Positions 10,954 to 21,202 of a DNA stretch of 64,000 nucleotides are shown here, piece by piece (positions within the stretch are counted from its first letter, which is position 1; the number at the start of each line of letters is the position of its first letter). The notes under the pieces are model-generated. The model made no database searches and was not told where the DNA came from. It saw only the letters and a program-made list of their open reading frames with translations. Where the stretch lies: contig JARKIF010000176.1 of assembly GCA_029378245.1 (NCBI GenBank), positions 1 through 64,000 on the forward strand, written 5' to 3'. This stretch comes from Roridomyces roridus (taxonomy: Eukaryota; Basidiomycota; Agaricomycetes; Agaricales; Mycenaceae). Both the position numbers and the translations under genes were made by a program.

Positions 10954-11665
10954 AGTTCACCCGGGCACTCACCGTTCGATCCGGGCGCAGGTTATAACTT
11001 GCTGGGGCTCTGATATCTTCGAGCAGAGGAGCAGTTTACATATGTTATAAAGCAGAACCTGGTCTATCCATTGTCGACAGACACATATATGTTCGCACAA
11101 AGATTTCCGCGGAGAGTCGCCGACTAGATAATAGGTGTATCATTTAGTGAGTGAACACAAGAGCTGCAGCCTCGGTAAGCGGTGCAACATTCAAAGCAGT
11201 CAGAAACGCTGCTATGCGAGCCGGTGACAAACCAGGAAGTCAATTGGTTTCGTACGTATACCAGTCAAACTCAGCTGTTCACGCATATGCGGCATCGCAA
11301 TCGAAGCTGCGTCTGGCACGACACTGAGATTTACATGGATGAAGTCGCCCATATCTCGATGCAAGAAGAGCGGACCAGCCAGAATTGGATGATGTTGCCT
11401 CACCGCGATGTTCGGTAGGTACAAAGCGAAGACCAGGGAAAAGGGATATTTTGATCCGAAAAAAAACATGCGGGCGAGTTGCGGGCGAGAGAGGCGAGAG
11501 GCACGGACGTCACTTCCAAGAAGACGAAGCACGCCCGCGACGGATGAAACGAAGCAGAGACTTGAAAAAGGTCCACCGAATCCAAGTGTAAGTCCAATCT
11601 GCAAGTTGTATTCAAGTACATACTTATTCGCATCTACGAACGCAGCAAGAACAACAAAAAGGCCC
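10954..11665. other. Intergenic, no gene supported
   Basis: The first 40 bases (GTTCACCCGGGCACTCACCG) resemble the flank that follows PKL2 near 16755, so they are the PKL1 3' flank. GGCTCTGATA near 11010 resembles half of a reversed primer-binding site of initiator-tRNA-primed retroelements, which is weak evidence. An open minus-strand frame at 11212-11604 is not recognised and is probably chance. Confidence 0.35.
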
Positions 11666-13183
11666 TCAACTCGAATGCTTCAGCCCGGCTTGATCAGGCA
11701 CACGAGTGTGGCGAATAGCGCGGGTAGTCTGTGAGGTGTGCGCGCCGACGTGGGATTTCCAATGCCCCGGTGGAGGAGGAGGAGGAGGAAACGAGAACGT
11801 CGGCTGCTGCTCGTAATCAACGGGACTGCTCTCAGCCATGTCCATGTCCATGGCCGGCTCGAACGAAGACAAAAGCGAAAGCGAGGACGGAGTCAGCGGC
11901 GAGACGGTGCTGACATTCTCCATCTCCTGGTCTTCATCTTCATCTGCACGTTCGCCAGCAGGCTCCACGGTCTTCTTGGCCCTCTTCGCCTCCCTCGCCT
12001 GTCGATCCTTGATCCTCTTCACCTCGCGCTTCCGCTGCAATTCTTCGCACTCAGCAGCCAGCCTCTCACGCCGAGCCGCCCGGTACTTACGCTGCGTCGC
12101 ATTCTTCGCCTGCCGTTTCTCCTGCCTCTTCCGCTCCTCAGCACTCATCTCGAGCTGGGCCTCGGACTCGGACTCGAGCTCATCCTCTTGCTCATCTGAC
12201 TCCACCGTCCCCTGCAACTCTTTGCGCTTAGCAGCTAGCCTCTCACGCCGAGCCGCCCGCCATTTATTCTGCCTCGCATTCCTCGCCTGCCGTTTCTTCT
12301 CCTTCCGCTCCTCCGCACTCATCCCGAACTCGTCTTCCCCCTCCTCTCCGTCTTGCCCATCGTCAGCCTCCTCCTGCTCACCATGGACGCTCTCGTCATC
12401 CATAACCCACCAAGGCAGCTCATATGCACACGGCTCCCCATCCAACAGCGAAGCCGGCACCTTCTCGCCCCAAGCCATTGCGATCTGCAGCCTCCCACGC
12501 CCGCCACGGAGACGCAGACTCATAGCAGGAGCAGCGGACGCCTCTACATTGGCATGCGAGGGCACTCGAAGGCCGTGTGCTGCGAGACGGAGAGAGCCTG
12601 GTTTTGGAGTGGGTGGTAGACTGGGACGTGTAGAGCCCGAGGCGGCAGTTGAAGCTGACGTGGAGGGAGCAGGGGGGATGGGTTTTGCTTTGGATCTGCT
12701 GGAGCTCACGGTGGCACGGATTGGGGTGACGCGGAGAATCGGGGCAGGTGCCTGAGGGTCATCGATTTTAAGTCGTTTTGCAGCAGGAGGAGCGTTATCG
12801 TGACGAAGAGAACGACGCTGAGCTACGACGAGAACGGGCGTTAGACGGACCTAATTCGACGAGCAAGTAAACGCACCAGATTCCTCCTCTTCATCCCCGT
12901 CCATGAGCGCAACAGGGACGCTGCCAGTCCACCCCAGAGCACTGAGTGCGTCCCGTAGACCCTTGACTTCCTTCAGCAGCTGACGCTCCCGTTCCCTGGC
13001 CCGTCCACGCTCCATGGAGAGTTTATACTCAAGCTTGGAGCACCCGGGACATTCTCCCTCGTCACCGTTCACGCTAGCGACGGCGCTGATGCTCTCTTGC
13101 GTAGTAGATGGCCCGGGCGCAATTCGCGAGAGCGCGAGCTGTGCCTGGGCGAGGGCTTGTTGGGCCGCGCTGAGTGCCTCCAT
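11666..13183 (-). CDS. CCG family protein, copy C (487 aa, intact)
   Basis: The start at 13183 gives MEALSAAQQALAQAQLALSR. Exon 1 (12877-13183) contains ECPGCSKLEYKLSMERGRA and a charged coiled coil ending at VALMDGDEEE. A 54-base GT-AG intron (12823-12876) joins exon 2 (11666-12822) in frame, 1464 coding bases in all. In order come AAKRLKIDDP (nuclear-signal-like), a Ser/Pro/Ala linker, MSLRLRGGRGRLQ, AYELPWWVM, an acidic run, two repeats of SAEER-KRQA-ARRERLAA coil (about residues 250-340), REVKRIKDRQAREAK, then a Ser-rich acidic stretch and a Pro-rich tail. No enzyme motif is visible, so a nuclear scaffold or transcription-related role is inference. It is head-to-head with PKL2 across 957 bases. 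This is the best reference copy of the family. Confidence 0.8.
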
Positions 13184-14140
13184 CTTGGTCGCCGTATTCG
13201 TTCTCGAGAGTCGAGATCGTCGGCGGTGGCACGGTCGTCCCGGCAGTGAGCAGAATACTAGTGGGTGAAGAAAAGAGAGTGATTTGATCACCACGTGTGA
13301 CACACCATTACCTCTCACGTGCGCTCCTTCTGGCTTGCTCCCGACTTTCATCATCTCGGACTTCGAAGCTTCAAAGATGGCTCTTTCATGCTCTCGACCC
13401 GCCATTAAAACACTTGAAAAATCTACCACACTGCTAGAACTACGAAGCCGCTCAAGATTTCCCCGAAGACGCCCAATTTTTACTTGCACACTCGGCCCAA
13501 TTCTCTTCGGTTGCGATCAGGTCTTCTGCGGATGAAAATTGACTCTCAGAACGAAGACACCCATGAGTCTCATCTCAACTGTAGCGTTGGCGCCACGTGG
13601 TCACTCACATTCCTAAGAACGAGGTCCGATCTTTATGCCTCGACCCTCATGGTAACCGTTAACGGCTGTATAAACGACGCTGAGCTCATTTTCTTTCTCA
13701 TCCATGCCTCTCCTTCTCGTCCATAATTCCCTCATTTTCCTCGCACTTGCTTCCCTGGCTGTCACTGCAGCACGCAAATTCTCAATCTCGACCAAGTCGC
13801 ACCGACTTGAAGCACTGTATCACGTTGCCTGTCTCCTCAGCCTCAGGTACCGCTATCTCTCTTCTATCCAGACTCGATCCATTCCTCCGTTTCCCCGACC
13901 CGACCCTTTCTTCGCTTCGCAACACTCGGTTTCAAGAATCCTGCGCTCACTCTCGTTCCGCAGATTTTCATTCGATGATAAGACACAGGAAAAACTGGAT
14001 TTAACGTTCACTGCCTCGCATGGCTGTACTTCCGGCGCCTTTTCACAGCATCATGGATATATTTACGCCTGCGGGGTGTCACTTAAAGCGAGGTTCGGAC
14101 GTCTCACACGCTGTCTCCCTTCTTCTCTTCCACCACGACG
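13184..14140. promoter_or_regulatory. Shared divergent intergenic region of copy C and PKL2
   Basis: It has two CACGTG boxes close to copy C (13292-13297 and 13316-13321). The sequence matches the copy D-PKL3 intergenic region (40929-41805) along most of its length, including GGACTTCGAAG/CAAAG, CCCCGAAGACGCCC, GCACCGACTTGAAGCACTGT and the CCACGACGATG start context. Conservation across the whole spacer suggests that the pair duplicated as one unit and that the spacer carries promoters for both genes. Confidence 0.6.
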
Positions 14141-16586
14141 ATGGACAGTCAACCTCATCTCAATGGGTCCTTCTCCCTCCAATCGACTTTCCCTGGAACT
14201 CCTCAGTATATTCGTGTCCTTTGCATGGGTTAAAACTAAAGCGCCTAGTAGATACCCGGGCGCCTTCTTACCCGGCGCGCAGCAGACGACCATCCACGGA
14301 GGAAGCTTTGCCAGCAACGTCCATATTCATCGGTGCTTGCCTTCTCCAGAGGGTACGAACCAAGTCTTCCTTGCGACGAGCTTTATCTGACCGTCCGCGA
14401 TTCTCAAGATGATTACAGACGGATACCACGGGGTGACATCCGTCTCCTGCGGGAGATCCGCCTCGATGAAGCCGATGTGGTGCAGTGTTCCAAGCGCCGC
14501 AACTTCGCACGTCGAATGCTCGCTGCGAAAGTGCATCCAATGGAGTCGGAGAGGGCGGTGATCTTGTATGACGGCAAAAATGCCGAAGAGGTACGTTGCC
14601 CTCGTGCATTGTGTTCTCCATAAATACAGGAAATCTGCCAGGAGCGACGCAAATATGTTGAGCGGCATTCAAAGTTCTGGTGCGTTCTTAACTTCATTCT
14701 CGAGCCCCCGTCCAACACGATCACAAAGGCATCCCAATCTATTACAAATTTTTGGATTAGCAAATTATTCCGGTGTCCGCGCTGTGGTAACTCACGAGGG
14801 TCAGTTCATGCATAGCAAATGTCTGAGTTCGCCTGATATCCGCTAGATCTCATGCCATACCGCGAGTTCCTGGCACTGCATCGTCCGTCGCCGGTCATGA
14901 CAGTTTACTTGATTGCATGCTGGGTGTGTTGGTACATTTCCCTATTCTCATCGCCTCACCGGCGTGGTGCCCCAGACTCTTGACTCGGTGAGTATTTTCC
15001 TGCGTGCCGACAGGCTCAGCTACAACAACGGAAAGGATTCCCTGCGTGCATTTGCGGAAAGAGACCCTGCGTATTCGTCGTCGAAAACCAACATATTCTT
15101 GGACATGGTCGACGATGGCACCCAGTGGATTCGGTGTTCGACTGGACGTCTCTGTGTGGAACTCGAACCCAGCGGCGTTGATGCACCCCCGGGGACATTG
15201 TATCAACCTGATCTCCCCGTGGATGCCCCACTGGTGCTGAATAACCCAGATTTCGAAACACACGCAGTTCAGATTTTGACAGAGGATGTTTACCAGGGCA
15301 TCTGCCGATACAGCCTTGCAAATTCGCATGAACTGGGTCTTTTCAAGCAGGCCGAGGTTCGGGTTGGCGTGCTGGCATTCCTCCCCCTCGGGGTGCAGCA
15401 CAAGGTTCCCGGTCACATTGTGGCATCTCCCTCGGTATTGGACAAGTCTGTCGATTTATACAACCAGGGGTCCTGGAACTGTTATTCTCCCTTTCTTCGC
15501 CTGGCCTCTGTCAATTTTTCAGGATGGACAAGGTGCGATGAGCCTGGAACCCAGTGGAGCATGACTGATTACCTATGGAGGTTCAATATATGGCATTGGA
15601 CTGTTGCTGCAAACGTTAGCCTGAACATCTGGCTCAAGGACTATTGGCTACCACAGGCCAATCATATATTTCAACAAATGCAGGTGACTTCCAATCACGA
15701 CAAATATGGTGATCTCATTTCTTGGTTTGGCTTGAAATGCCCCGACTTACATCTTGCACAAGTTTTTGTTCACAGCATCTGTTTCTGCCTGAGTATCTCA
15801 AAAGCAAGAGGCTCAGGTGGCCCGAGGGGGTATCTGTTTGTGTGTCCTCCGGATCATCTACGAACTGGTCCCGACTCATTCGCGTGGCCACAATGCCCTT
15901 GGTTCTGGTCTATGGATCCAAATGGTGACCAGCCGTTGACCGAGAAAGATGCCCTGCGTCTCGGATTTCCCGGGGTTCAGATGGAAATCGAAGTCTCCGG
16001 GCGTTCTTGGCCTTCGAGTGTATATGAAGGATTGAAAAAATTTCACGCGGCGAAGGGATTTGACCCCGAGAGTCAGGAGCTCGCTCAGCAGCTGGAGCTT
16101 CCATTACTCGAGGTTTCCGACCAGGGATCCCCGCTGTTCTCCAATGGTTGGTTTCAAACTGCTTACCTTCACACTCCACTGATGCTTCAACCAGTATCGG
16201 ATGGGCCGCAAATATTCATTCCTGAATGCCTTGACCCGGTCGGAAAACAAGCCAGACAGGTCGCACGAGCGGAATGGGTTCTTGAGCTTGCCGAGTGGAA
16301 GAAAGCTAATCATCAGATCGAGGAACGGAATATGGACAAGAAATGTCGGTTCGAAGCAGACAGCGTGGCGTGGCAAGAGCGAGGAAACGGGCCTCGTCAG
16401 GAGTTGGCAAGGCCGAGATGGAAGGACTACAGGCCGGAGATCAAATCGCGTAGACCGATCAAGATGTTGAACCACGAGGACCAGTGGGAACAGCGTGAGG
16501 AAGAGGATGGCGGAGAAGAAGAGGGCGAAGGCAGTGGCAGACAACAGCGCCGCCGTACAAGACATCGTGGGGCTTCACCGTATTGA
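14141..16586 (+). CDS. PKL2, kinase-like family protein (about 715 aa, intact)
   Basis: The gene model is 14141-14205, 14249-14352, 14409-14590, 14642-14679, 14729-14799, 14847-14923, 14976-16586; all introns are GT-AG and phases agree. The order of motifs is MDSQPHLNGS; RYPGAFLPGAQQTTIHGGSF; YRRIPRGDIRLLREIRL; ARRMLAAKV; HPNLLQIFG; LMPYREFLALHRPSPVMTVY; WIRCSTGRLCVELEPSG; YWLPQANHIFQQMQVTSNH; GYLFVCPPDHLRTGPDSF; WPSSVYEG; a charged helix; and an Arg-rich end, RRRTRHRGASPY. HPNLLQIFG resembles the alphaC-beta4 turn of protein kinases, but I see no HRD or DFG motif, so catalysis is unlikely. I recall many such proteins in Mycena-like fungi, all of unknown role. It is head-to-head with CCG copy C. 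A 36-base stretch before NNGK is read through here. Confidence 0.75.
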
Positions 16587-16951
16587 ATATCAGCTGTAAC
16601 CTCGTATGATGAGACGATACCCTTGGGAATCTGGCGCCGATCAAGATGTCAAACGGCGAGGACTAGGAACGGAGAGGGGAAGACGAGGCTGAAGACGACG
16701 TCGAAGGAGAGGTGGGTGAATCCAGTGTCAGACGAAATCGTGCGCCTTCACCATAGTGAAGTTCCGCCCGGCACTGACACCGACGGTCAGACACCAGCGC
16801 TCAAAACAGGAGTTGGAACGCGAAAACCCCTTGAAGTTGAGGTCACAGCGCAAGGTTCGTGAGATCTTCCAAAAAAAATGTATTGAGTAGTACAGTGACG
16901 ACGACCAAAAAAGGGATACAGAGCAAGAAAAATCCCATCCATCCATAAAAT
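16587..16951. other. PKL2 3' flank with a decayed second copy of the gene end
   Basis: At 16640-16790, AAGATGTCAAACGGCGAGGA and GCCTTCACCATAGTGAAGTT repeat, in worn form, the final exon and 3' flank of the PKL genes (compare 10830-10970). A partial tandem copy of the tail therefore follows PKL2. It contains no gene. Confidence 0.5.
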
Positions 16952-17914
16952 TCAAGTAAACGCCAAGGTACCCCAAACCACCACGGCGCCTACTGCGGCG
17001 AAAACCGCTGCCTTAGCAGTCTCACTGAGCTTCTTCGTACGCGCCGGCTTGGGCACGAGGGAATGCATCTTGGCTTCGACCTGGTATCGCAGCACCTCGA
17101 CGGCAGCCTCGGTATGCCCTACGACGACGAACATGTCCGCGTGGTCGAAGGGGAGGGTGCACGTGAAGAGACCGTGCGAGGCAGCTGATTTGCATACCGG
17201 GCTGACGTCGGGTGTGGAGAGGACGTAGACGGCGGCTTTCGTGAGGTGGGCGAGGGAGGATGTGAATGAGGCGCGTTCGTCGAGAGTGAGGCTGCGGGTT
17301 GGGGCGAGGGGAGTGACGACGTGGTCTTGAGTGTCCATCGGAGGACACTCGCGTGACATGTTTTCGTCGACCTCGGTGACCTGGGAAAGCCCGAGGTATG
17401 GTGGCGATTCGTCTTTGTAGGCCGATGACGAAGCTTGCGAGGACTGCGAGTACATGAAGCTGGGTGTCGGGGTGACCAGCGTGCCAGGCATGCGCGTGAA
17501 AGGTTTGCGCTCCTTTTTCGGTCTGCGGTGGCCCTCATCCTCAGGGGCAGTGTCCCCGTCTCCATCTCCCATCGCGAGATTCAACGCGTCCAGCGCGTCC
17601 GCCACGTTTCTCGAAGGTGAATCGGCCTGGGGCTCGTTCTGCGCCACGTCATCCTCCCCCTCCTCTTCCGCCACATCATCTGCAAACGGACAGCCTTCCC
17701 GAGGGTGTCCCTTGCGAGGACGCTTGCAGGTGGCGCAGTATCTTGGCTTGCTCGGCGTCAAAGCTCGTTCTGGGGTCGAGACGGGGGTCTTGGTGGAGTT
17801 TCGAGTCGTTCGAGTCGCGGGGGAGGAGCGCAAGGTCGGAGCCATGAGGGTGAAGAACAAGAATGTGGCGGACAAGGACAAGGGCAGAGTGACGCGTGAC
17901 GTTTGACGTCCCAT
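16952..17914 (-). CDS. Acidic protein with CxxC motif and hydrophobic C-terminal tail
   Basis: An uninterrupted frame; the ATG at 17914 gives MGRQTSRVTLPLSLSATFLF (320 aa) and a second ATG at 17845 gives MAPTLRSSPATRTTRN (297 aa). The frame is open further upstream, so the start is uncertain. The first start would add a hydrophobic, signal-like N-terminus. A compact cysteine motif follows, CATCKRPRKGHPREGCPF, then an acidic Ser-rich region, a basic KKERKPFTRMPG patch, and a folded-looking part (ASFTSSLAHLTKAAVYVLST; LPFDHADMFVVVGHTEAAV). The end, KAAVFAAVGAVVVWGTLAF, looks like a single membrane segment, suggesting a tail anchor. I recall similar CATCKRP proteins of unknown function in mushrooms. 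It is divergent from copy E, 360 bases away. Confidence 0.65.
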   Translation of the reverse strand: MGRQTSRVTLPLSLSATFLFFTLMAPTLRSSPATRTTRNSTKTPVSTPERALTPSKPRYCATCKRPRKGHPREGCPFADDVAEEEGEDDVAQNEPQADSPSRNVADALDALNLAMGDGDGDTAPEDEGHRRPKKERKPFTRMPGTLVTPTPSFMYSQSSQASSSAYKDESPPYLGLSQVTEVDENMSRECPPMDTQDHVVTPLAPTRSLTLDERASFTSSLAHLTKAAVYVLSTPDVSPVCKSAASHGLFTCTLPFDHADMFVVVGHTEAAVEVLRYQVEAKMHSLVPKPARTKKLSETAKAAVFAAVGAVVVWGTLAFT

Positions 17915-18194
17915 CTGATTCCGATGTGCCTCTTGCCTTCTACCGTCATGTTTCCTTGCCGATTGAGGGATGCGCTGCCTTGCCTGCTCGCTACTTGAAT
18001 TCTTGCTCTTTGACCATGCTGGCCGACATCTCACCAACCACCGGCGTGTAATTCGAGCGCTGCGGCGTAGATTTTGTACGCCAGTTGAAAGAGTTCCTGC
18101 GGAATCATACCGCATCGTTGGCACGGTCATGTCGAACGAGCGCGCAGGTCGAAGGTGTGTGGGGAAGACTGAGCATGAATCGTTGACCGCGTGT

Positions 18195-18240
18195 AGCGCC
18201 ATCATGCCGCTTTCGGCAACAAAGATTATGTAACCCGCCC
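18195..18240 (+). promoter_or_regulatory. Upstream block of CCG copy E: GATTATGTAACCCGCCC
   Basis: The block GCCATCATGCC, TTTCGGCAACA, AAGATTATGTAACCCGCCC lies 34-80 bases before the copy E start. It matches the blocks before copies B and F. It also lies between the divergent 16952-17914 gene and copy E, so it could serve both. Confidence 0.5.
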
Positions 18241-18273
18241 TTATCTCGACGACGTCCTCCTCGACGCTGAGAC

Positions 18274-19469
18274 ATGGACGCATATACGGCGGCGCTCAAG
18301 GCCCAACAGGCGCTTGCAAAGGCCCAACTAGCCATCGAGAGGCTTTCAAGCGCAGTCGGACACGACCAACGACGGGGACCGGACGTCGAGGACCCAAGGG
18401 CTGCGCAGCCCGCTCTACATGAAGCTCAGGTTGCACTGGCAGAGTTTGCGTTGGCTGCCGTCTCCACCATTCCTGCACCGGACGTGGTCCCAAGTGCGGC
18501 TGCGAGTAACAACGGCGATGAGTGCGCGGGGTGTGCGAGGCTGGAGGAGGAGCTATCGGCGACACGAGCTCTGGCGCGGACACGGGAGCGGGATTTGCTG
18601 CAGGAGCTTCAGGATTTGAGGAATGGTAGGATGGAAACAGGGGACAGTGGTGCATCTTTTGATCCATTTCTTTATAAGTACATCCACACTCACAAGAGCG
18701 CAAAGTCATTCCTCAACGGCGTAGCTACGTCGAAGAACTGACACCGCCGCCACTCAAGCGTCAAAAATTCTTCCCTCCAAACCAAGTTACACAGTCATCC
18801 AGTACGTCCTCCGCACTCATCGAATGCAATGCACCGCCAACGCCGACTGGGTTTCTAGTTTTAACCATACCTCCCGTCATTGCCATCAGCGCCGCTCAAC
18901 TTGAAGCCTTGAGCACGCCCACGAGTTTCCGATCTTGGCAAGGGCCCGCCGCTCCCACCAGCGCCGCCCAATCTCAAGCCTTGACCACGAGTCTCCGATC
19001 CTGGCGCCCAGAGCCACCCGGCGTCCCATTCAGCTTCACACATACCTTCCCCGCCAACCCAAACCCCGTCGTCGCGTCGCATTCTCAAATCCCCACGCCG
19101 TTGCCTACACCCTCACCGACGGCGTCTTCCAAATCCAGGTCAAAGTCAAAATCAAAGTCTACTACCCGCGACGCCGCACCCATGGCGCGCCCATCCAATC
19201 GCAAACCCACACCTAAACGCCTCCCCTCCCTCATCCGCGCCGCTTCGGAATACCGGCCAAAACCCTCTCGGAATCGTATCTACGCCTTTGGCGAGAAAAT
19301 CTCGGAGATGCTGTTTGAGCCCGACGCGTACGAGTTCGAAGTACCCGGGTGGGATGAGGAACGGGAATGTTGGGAGAGTGACGATGAAGAGGGGGACGAA
19401 TCTGATGACGAGGATGAGGAGGAGAACGAGCAGCAGGTGAGAAGGGCGCTTACTGAGGTTGAAGTATGA
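18274..19469 (+). CDS. CCG family protein, copy E (374 aa, intact, diverged)
   Basis: Exon 1 (18274-18625) starts MDAYTAALKAQQALAKAQLA and carries DECAGCARLEEELSATRALA followed by a coiled coil. A 71-base intron (18626-18696) joins exon 2 in phase, giving 1125 coding bases. Exon 2 has QRRSYVEELTPPPLKRQKF, equivalent to the QRRSLRHDMAPPPAKRLRID stretch of copy B, then a Ser/Pro-rich linker, SKSRSKSKSKS, YAFGEKISEMLFEPDAYEFE and an acidic tail. It is shorter than copies B and C and lacks the AEERE coils. The shared exon layout and motifs place it in the same family. A role as a nuclear protein is inferred only from the basic motifs and from copy A. The closest relative in the window is copy F. 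Confidence 0.75.
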
Positions 19470-19619
19470 GGAATTGCAAATGGATGTGGCGATCTGATCA
19501 TGCGGCATATGCATAACTTTCATGTACTTACTCCACCATTTACTGCGCTTACGAGTGTTTTCGTGCTCGTGTACAAATGAATGGATCCTACGGAAAAAGT
19601 CTCAAGCATTTCATCGCCT

Positions 19620-20110
19620 TGCTATACCTTAGCCCGAGTCGAACGGGACTTTCGGTCTGAAGTAAAGTCATCTATATATTCCAATAACTGCGGCCAACAC
19701 TGAACGTCGGATTGGTTCCACCCACACTCGGCTCCTTCTTACTATTTTCTATTTGAACGCTGGGAATCATGGTCACAAAAAACGTCACACCTTCACCCCG
19801 AGTCGAACGGAATCTTCACACTTTATGCGGAAGGCTCTTCCACGGGTAACCGGGCATTACAAGGAGGTGAATCGGTTGTTCAACGCGCGGCGTATGCGGT
19901 TATGTGGGGTACCCTGCACAACAAAAAACAACTCTATGCTACTCTAAGACCGGGTCCCGAATCGAACGGGTTGGTACTGCAAACGCAAACACCCTCCGAC
20001 TATAGTGAGCAGATGCGCGTCCACGCGCAACCAGGTCGGTATGTATTTCTCAACCGAATCATCTGGTATACGTTGAGATAGGGCGGCTCTCGATAGCGAA
20101 TATTATTGCA
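19620..20110 (-). repeat. Paired tRNA-like repeats, cluster 1a
   Basis: Read on the minus strand, two tRNA-like pieces occur in series. One ends CCGTTCGACTCGGGG (plus positions near 19793-19807) and has an A-box-like GGTTACCCGTGG about 45 bases before. The other ends CCGTTCGATTCGGGACC (near 19949-19965), preceded by TGGTTGCGCGTGG. A similar fragment lies near 19635. CCGTTCGATT resembles the RNA polymerase III B box. They do not fold as proper tRNAs, so they are tRNA-derived repeats, perhaps SINE-like. Confidence 0.5.
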
Positions 20111-20334
20111 CGGATTTCAAGGGTCGGGCTCATGACCAAGCCCAAGGAAGTGCAGTCAGCTCGCCCACCATCGCACAACCCCGAATCGCGCTGTATGCCG
20201 AGGGCCGAGGCTTGTGTCCGCACAACTGCTGATTGAACCCAGTCAGAACCACGGATTAGAATGAAACTTTACGGTGTTTGTGAGGCTTTTTTTATCCGTA
20301 GCAGAAAAAAAAAGGCAGCTGGCACATTGAAATG

Positions 20335-20640
20335 CCAAGACGAGGTCCCGAATGGAACGGGTTGATACTGCAACCAAAGGCATTCAACCATCATAGTGAG
20401 CAGATGCGCGTCCACGCGCAACCAGGTCGGTAGCGTTCAGGTGAGAGTCGGCTGGTGCATATGAGATGGTGCAGCTCTCGATGGCGAATGAACGTCACTC
20501 GAGCTCATGACCAAACCCGAGAAATGAACGGTCCACATCTCAATACATAATAGGTTTATTCCCAGGCTCGTCTCCGCACAACGACGGATTAGAATAAGGA
20601 GAATTGCAGTTGTTGTTCAACTTCAATACCGCGTCCGTAA
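20335..20640 (-). repeat. tRNA-like repeat, cluster 1b
   Basis: A second copy of the GAGGTCCCGAATGGAACGGG unit, followed by the same GAGCAGATGCGCGTCCACGC and CAACCAGGTCGGTA words as at 20008-20042, then GCAGCTCTCGATGGCGAATG. It keeps only one of the two tRNA-like parts. The copia element at 20683 is inserted just after it. Confidence 0.5.
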
Positions 20641-20682
20641 GGCATTATTTGGAGCAAAAGGTAAGTTGCAGTCGAGAGCTGC

Positions 20683-20855
20683 TGTTGGCGGAAGCTCATG
20701 GAGCTGATGCGACGCCTCGACCATCTGGTAGAGGCCGCCGGAACTTGATGGAACATTCTAGAATATTGTATGTGTAGTATATAAGAGGCTCGAGTGAGCC
20801 CGACTAATTAACTAATTACTTTCTTCCTCCCTTCCATCCCGCTATCTGCTCAACA
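20683..20855 (+). repeat. 5' LTR of the copia element
   Basis: 173 bases, TGTTGG to CAACA, with a TATA-like AGTATATAAGAGG about 60 bases before the end. It is followed by GGTTATGGGCCCCGC, the likely primer-binding region. Confidence 0.9.
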
Positions 20856-21202
20856 GGTTATGGGCCCCGCGCCCCGCTACTAAACCCCGTACTCGATTTC
20901 GATTCACCACCCCGTGTTTTATTAGCGTCGTATCCCCTTTCGCTTGAGCTTCGCTCGCTTAGGGCTTGATCCGCTCCTCCGTGTTTTCCCAGCGTCGCAT
21001 CCCCGTGACGGGCTTGATCCGCTACCACCACCACCAGTTTTGGAGTTTTTGCGTCTTCACCAGCGTTGTATCCCCGTGTGTTCGGGCTTGATCCGCTCAT
21101 CGTTTTTGGTCGTTCCGCGTCGTATCCCCTCGTTAGGGCTTGATCCGCATCCCCGTTGTTTCCCGCCGTTACCCAGTTCGCGTTGAGTTTCCTCCGCACC
21201 CC

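Noticed and set aside
8071..16586. Active protein kinases
   Set aside because: Only a weak N-lobe resemblance (HPNLLQIFG region) is visible. No catalytic HRD loop or DFG motif was found in any copy.
19785..19880. Functional tRNA genes in the 19.8 and 39 kb clusters
   Set aside because: A-box-like and B-box-like words are present, but no cloverleaf with a seven-base acceptor stem could be drawn. They are called tRNA-derived repeats instead.
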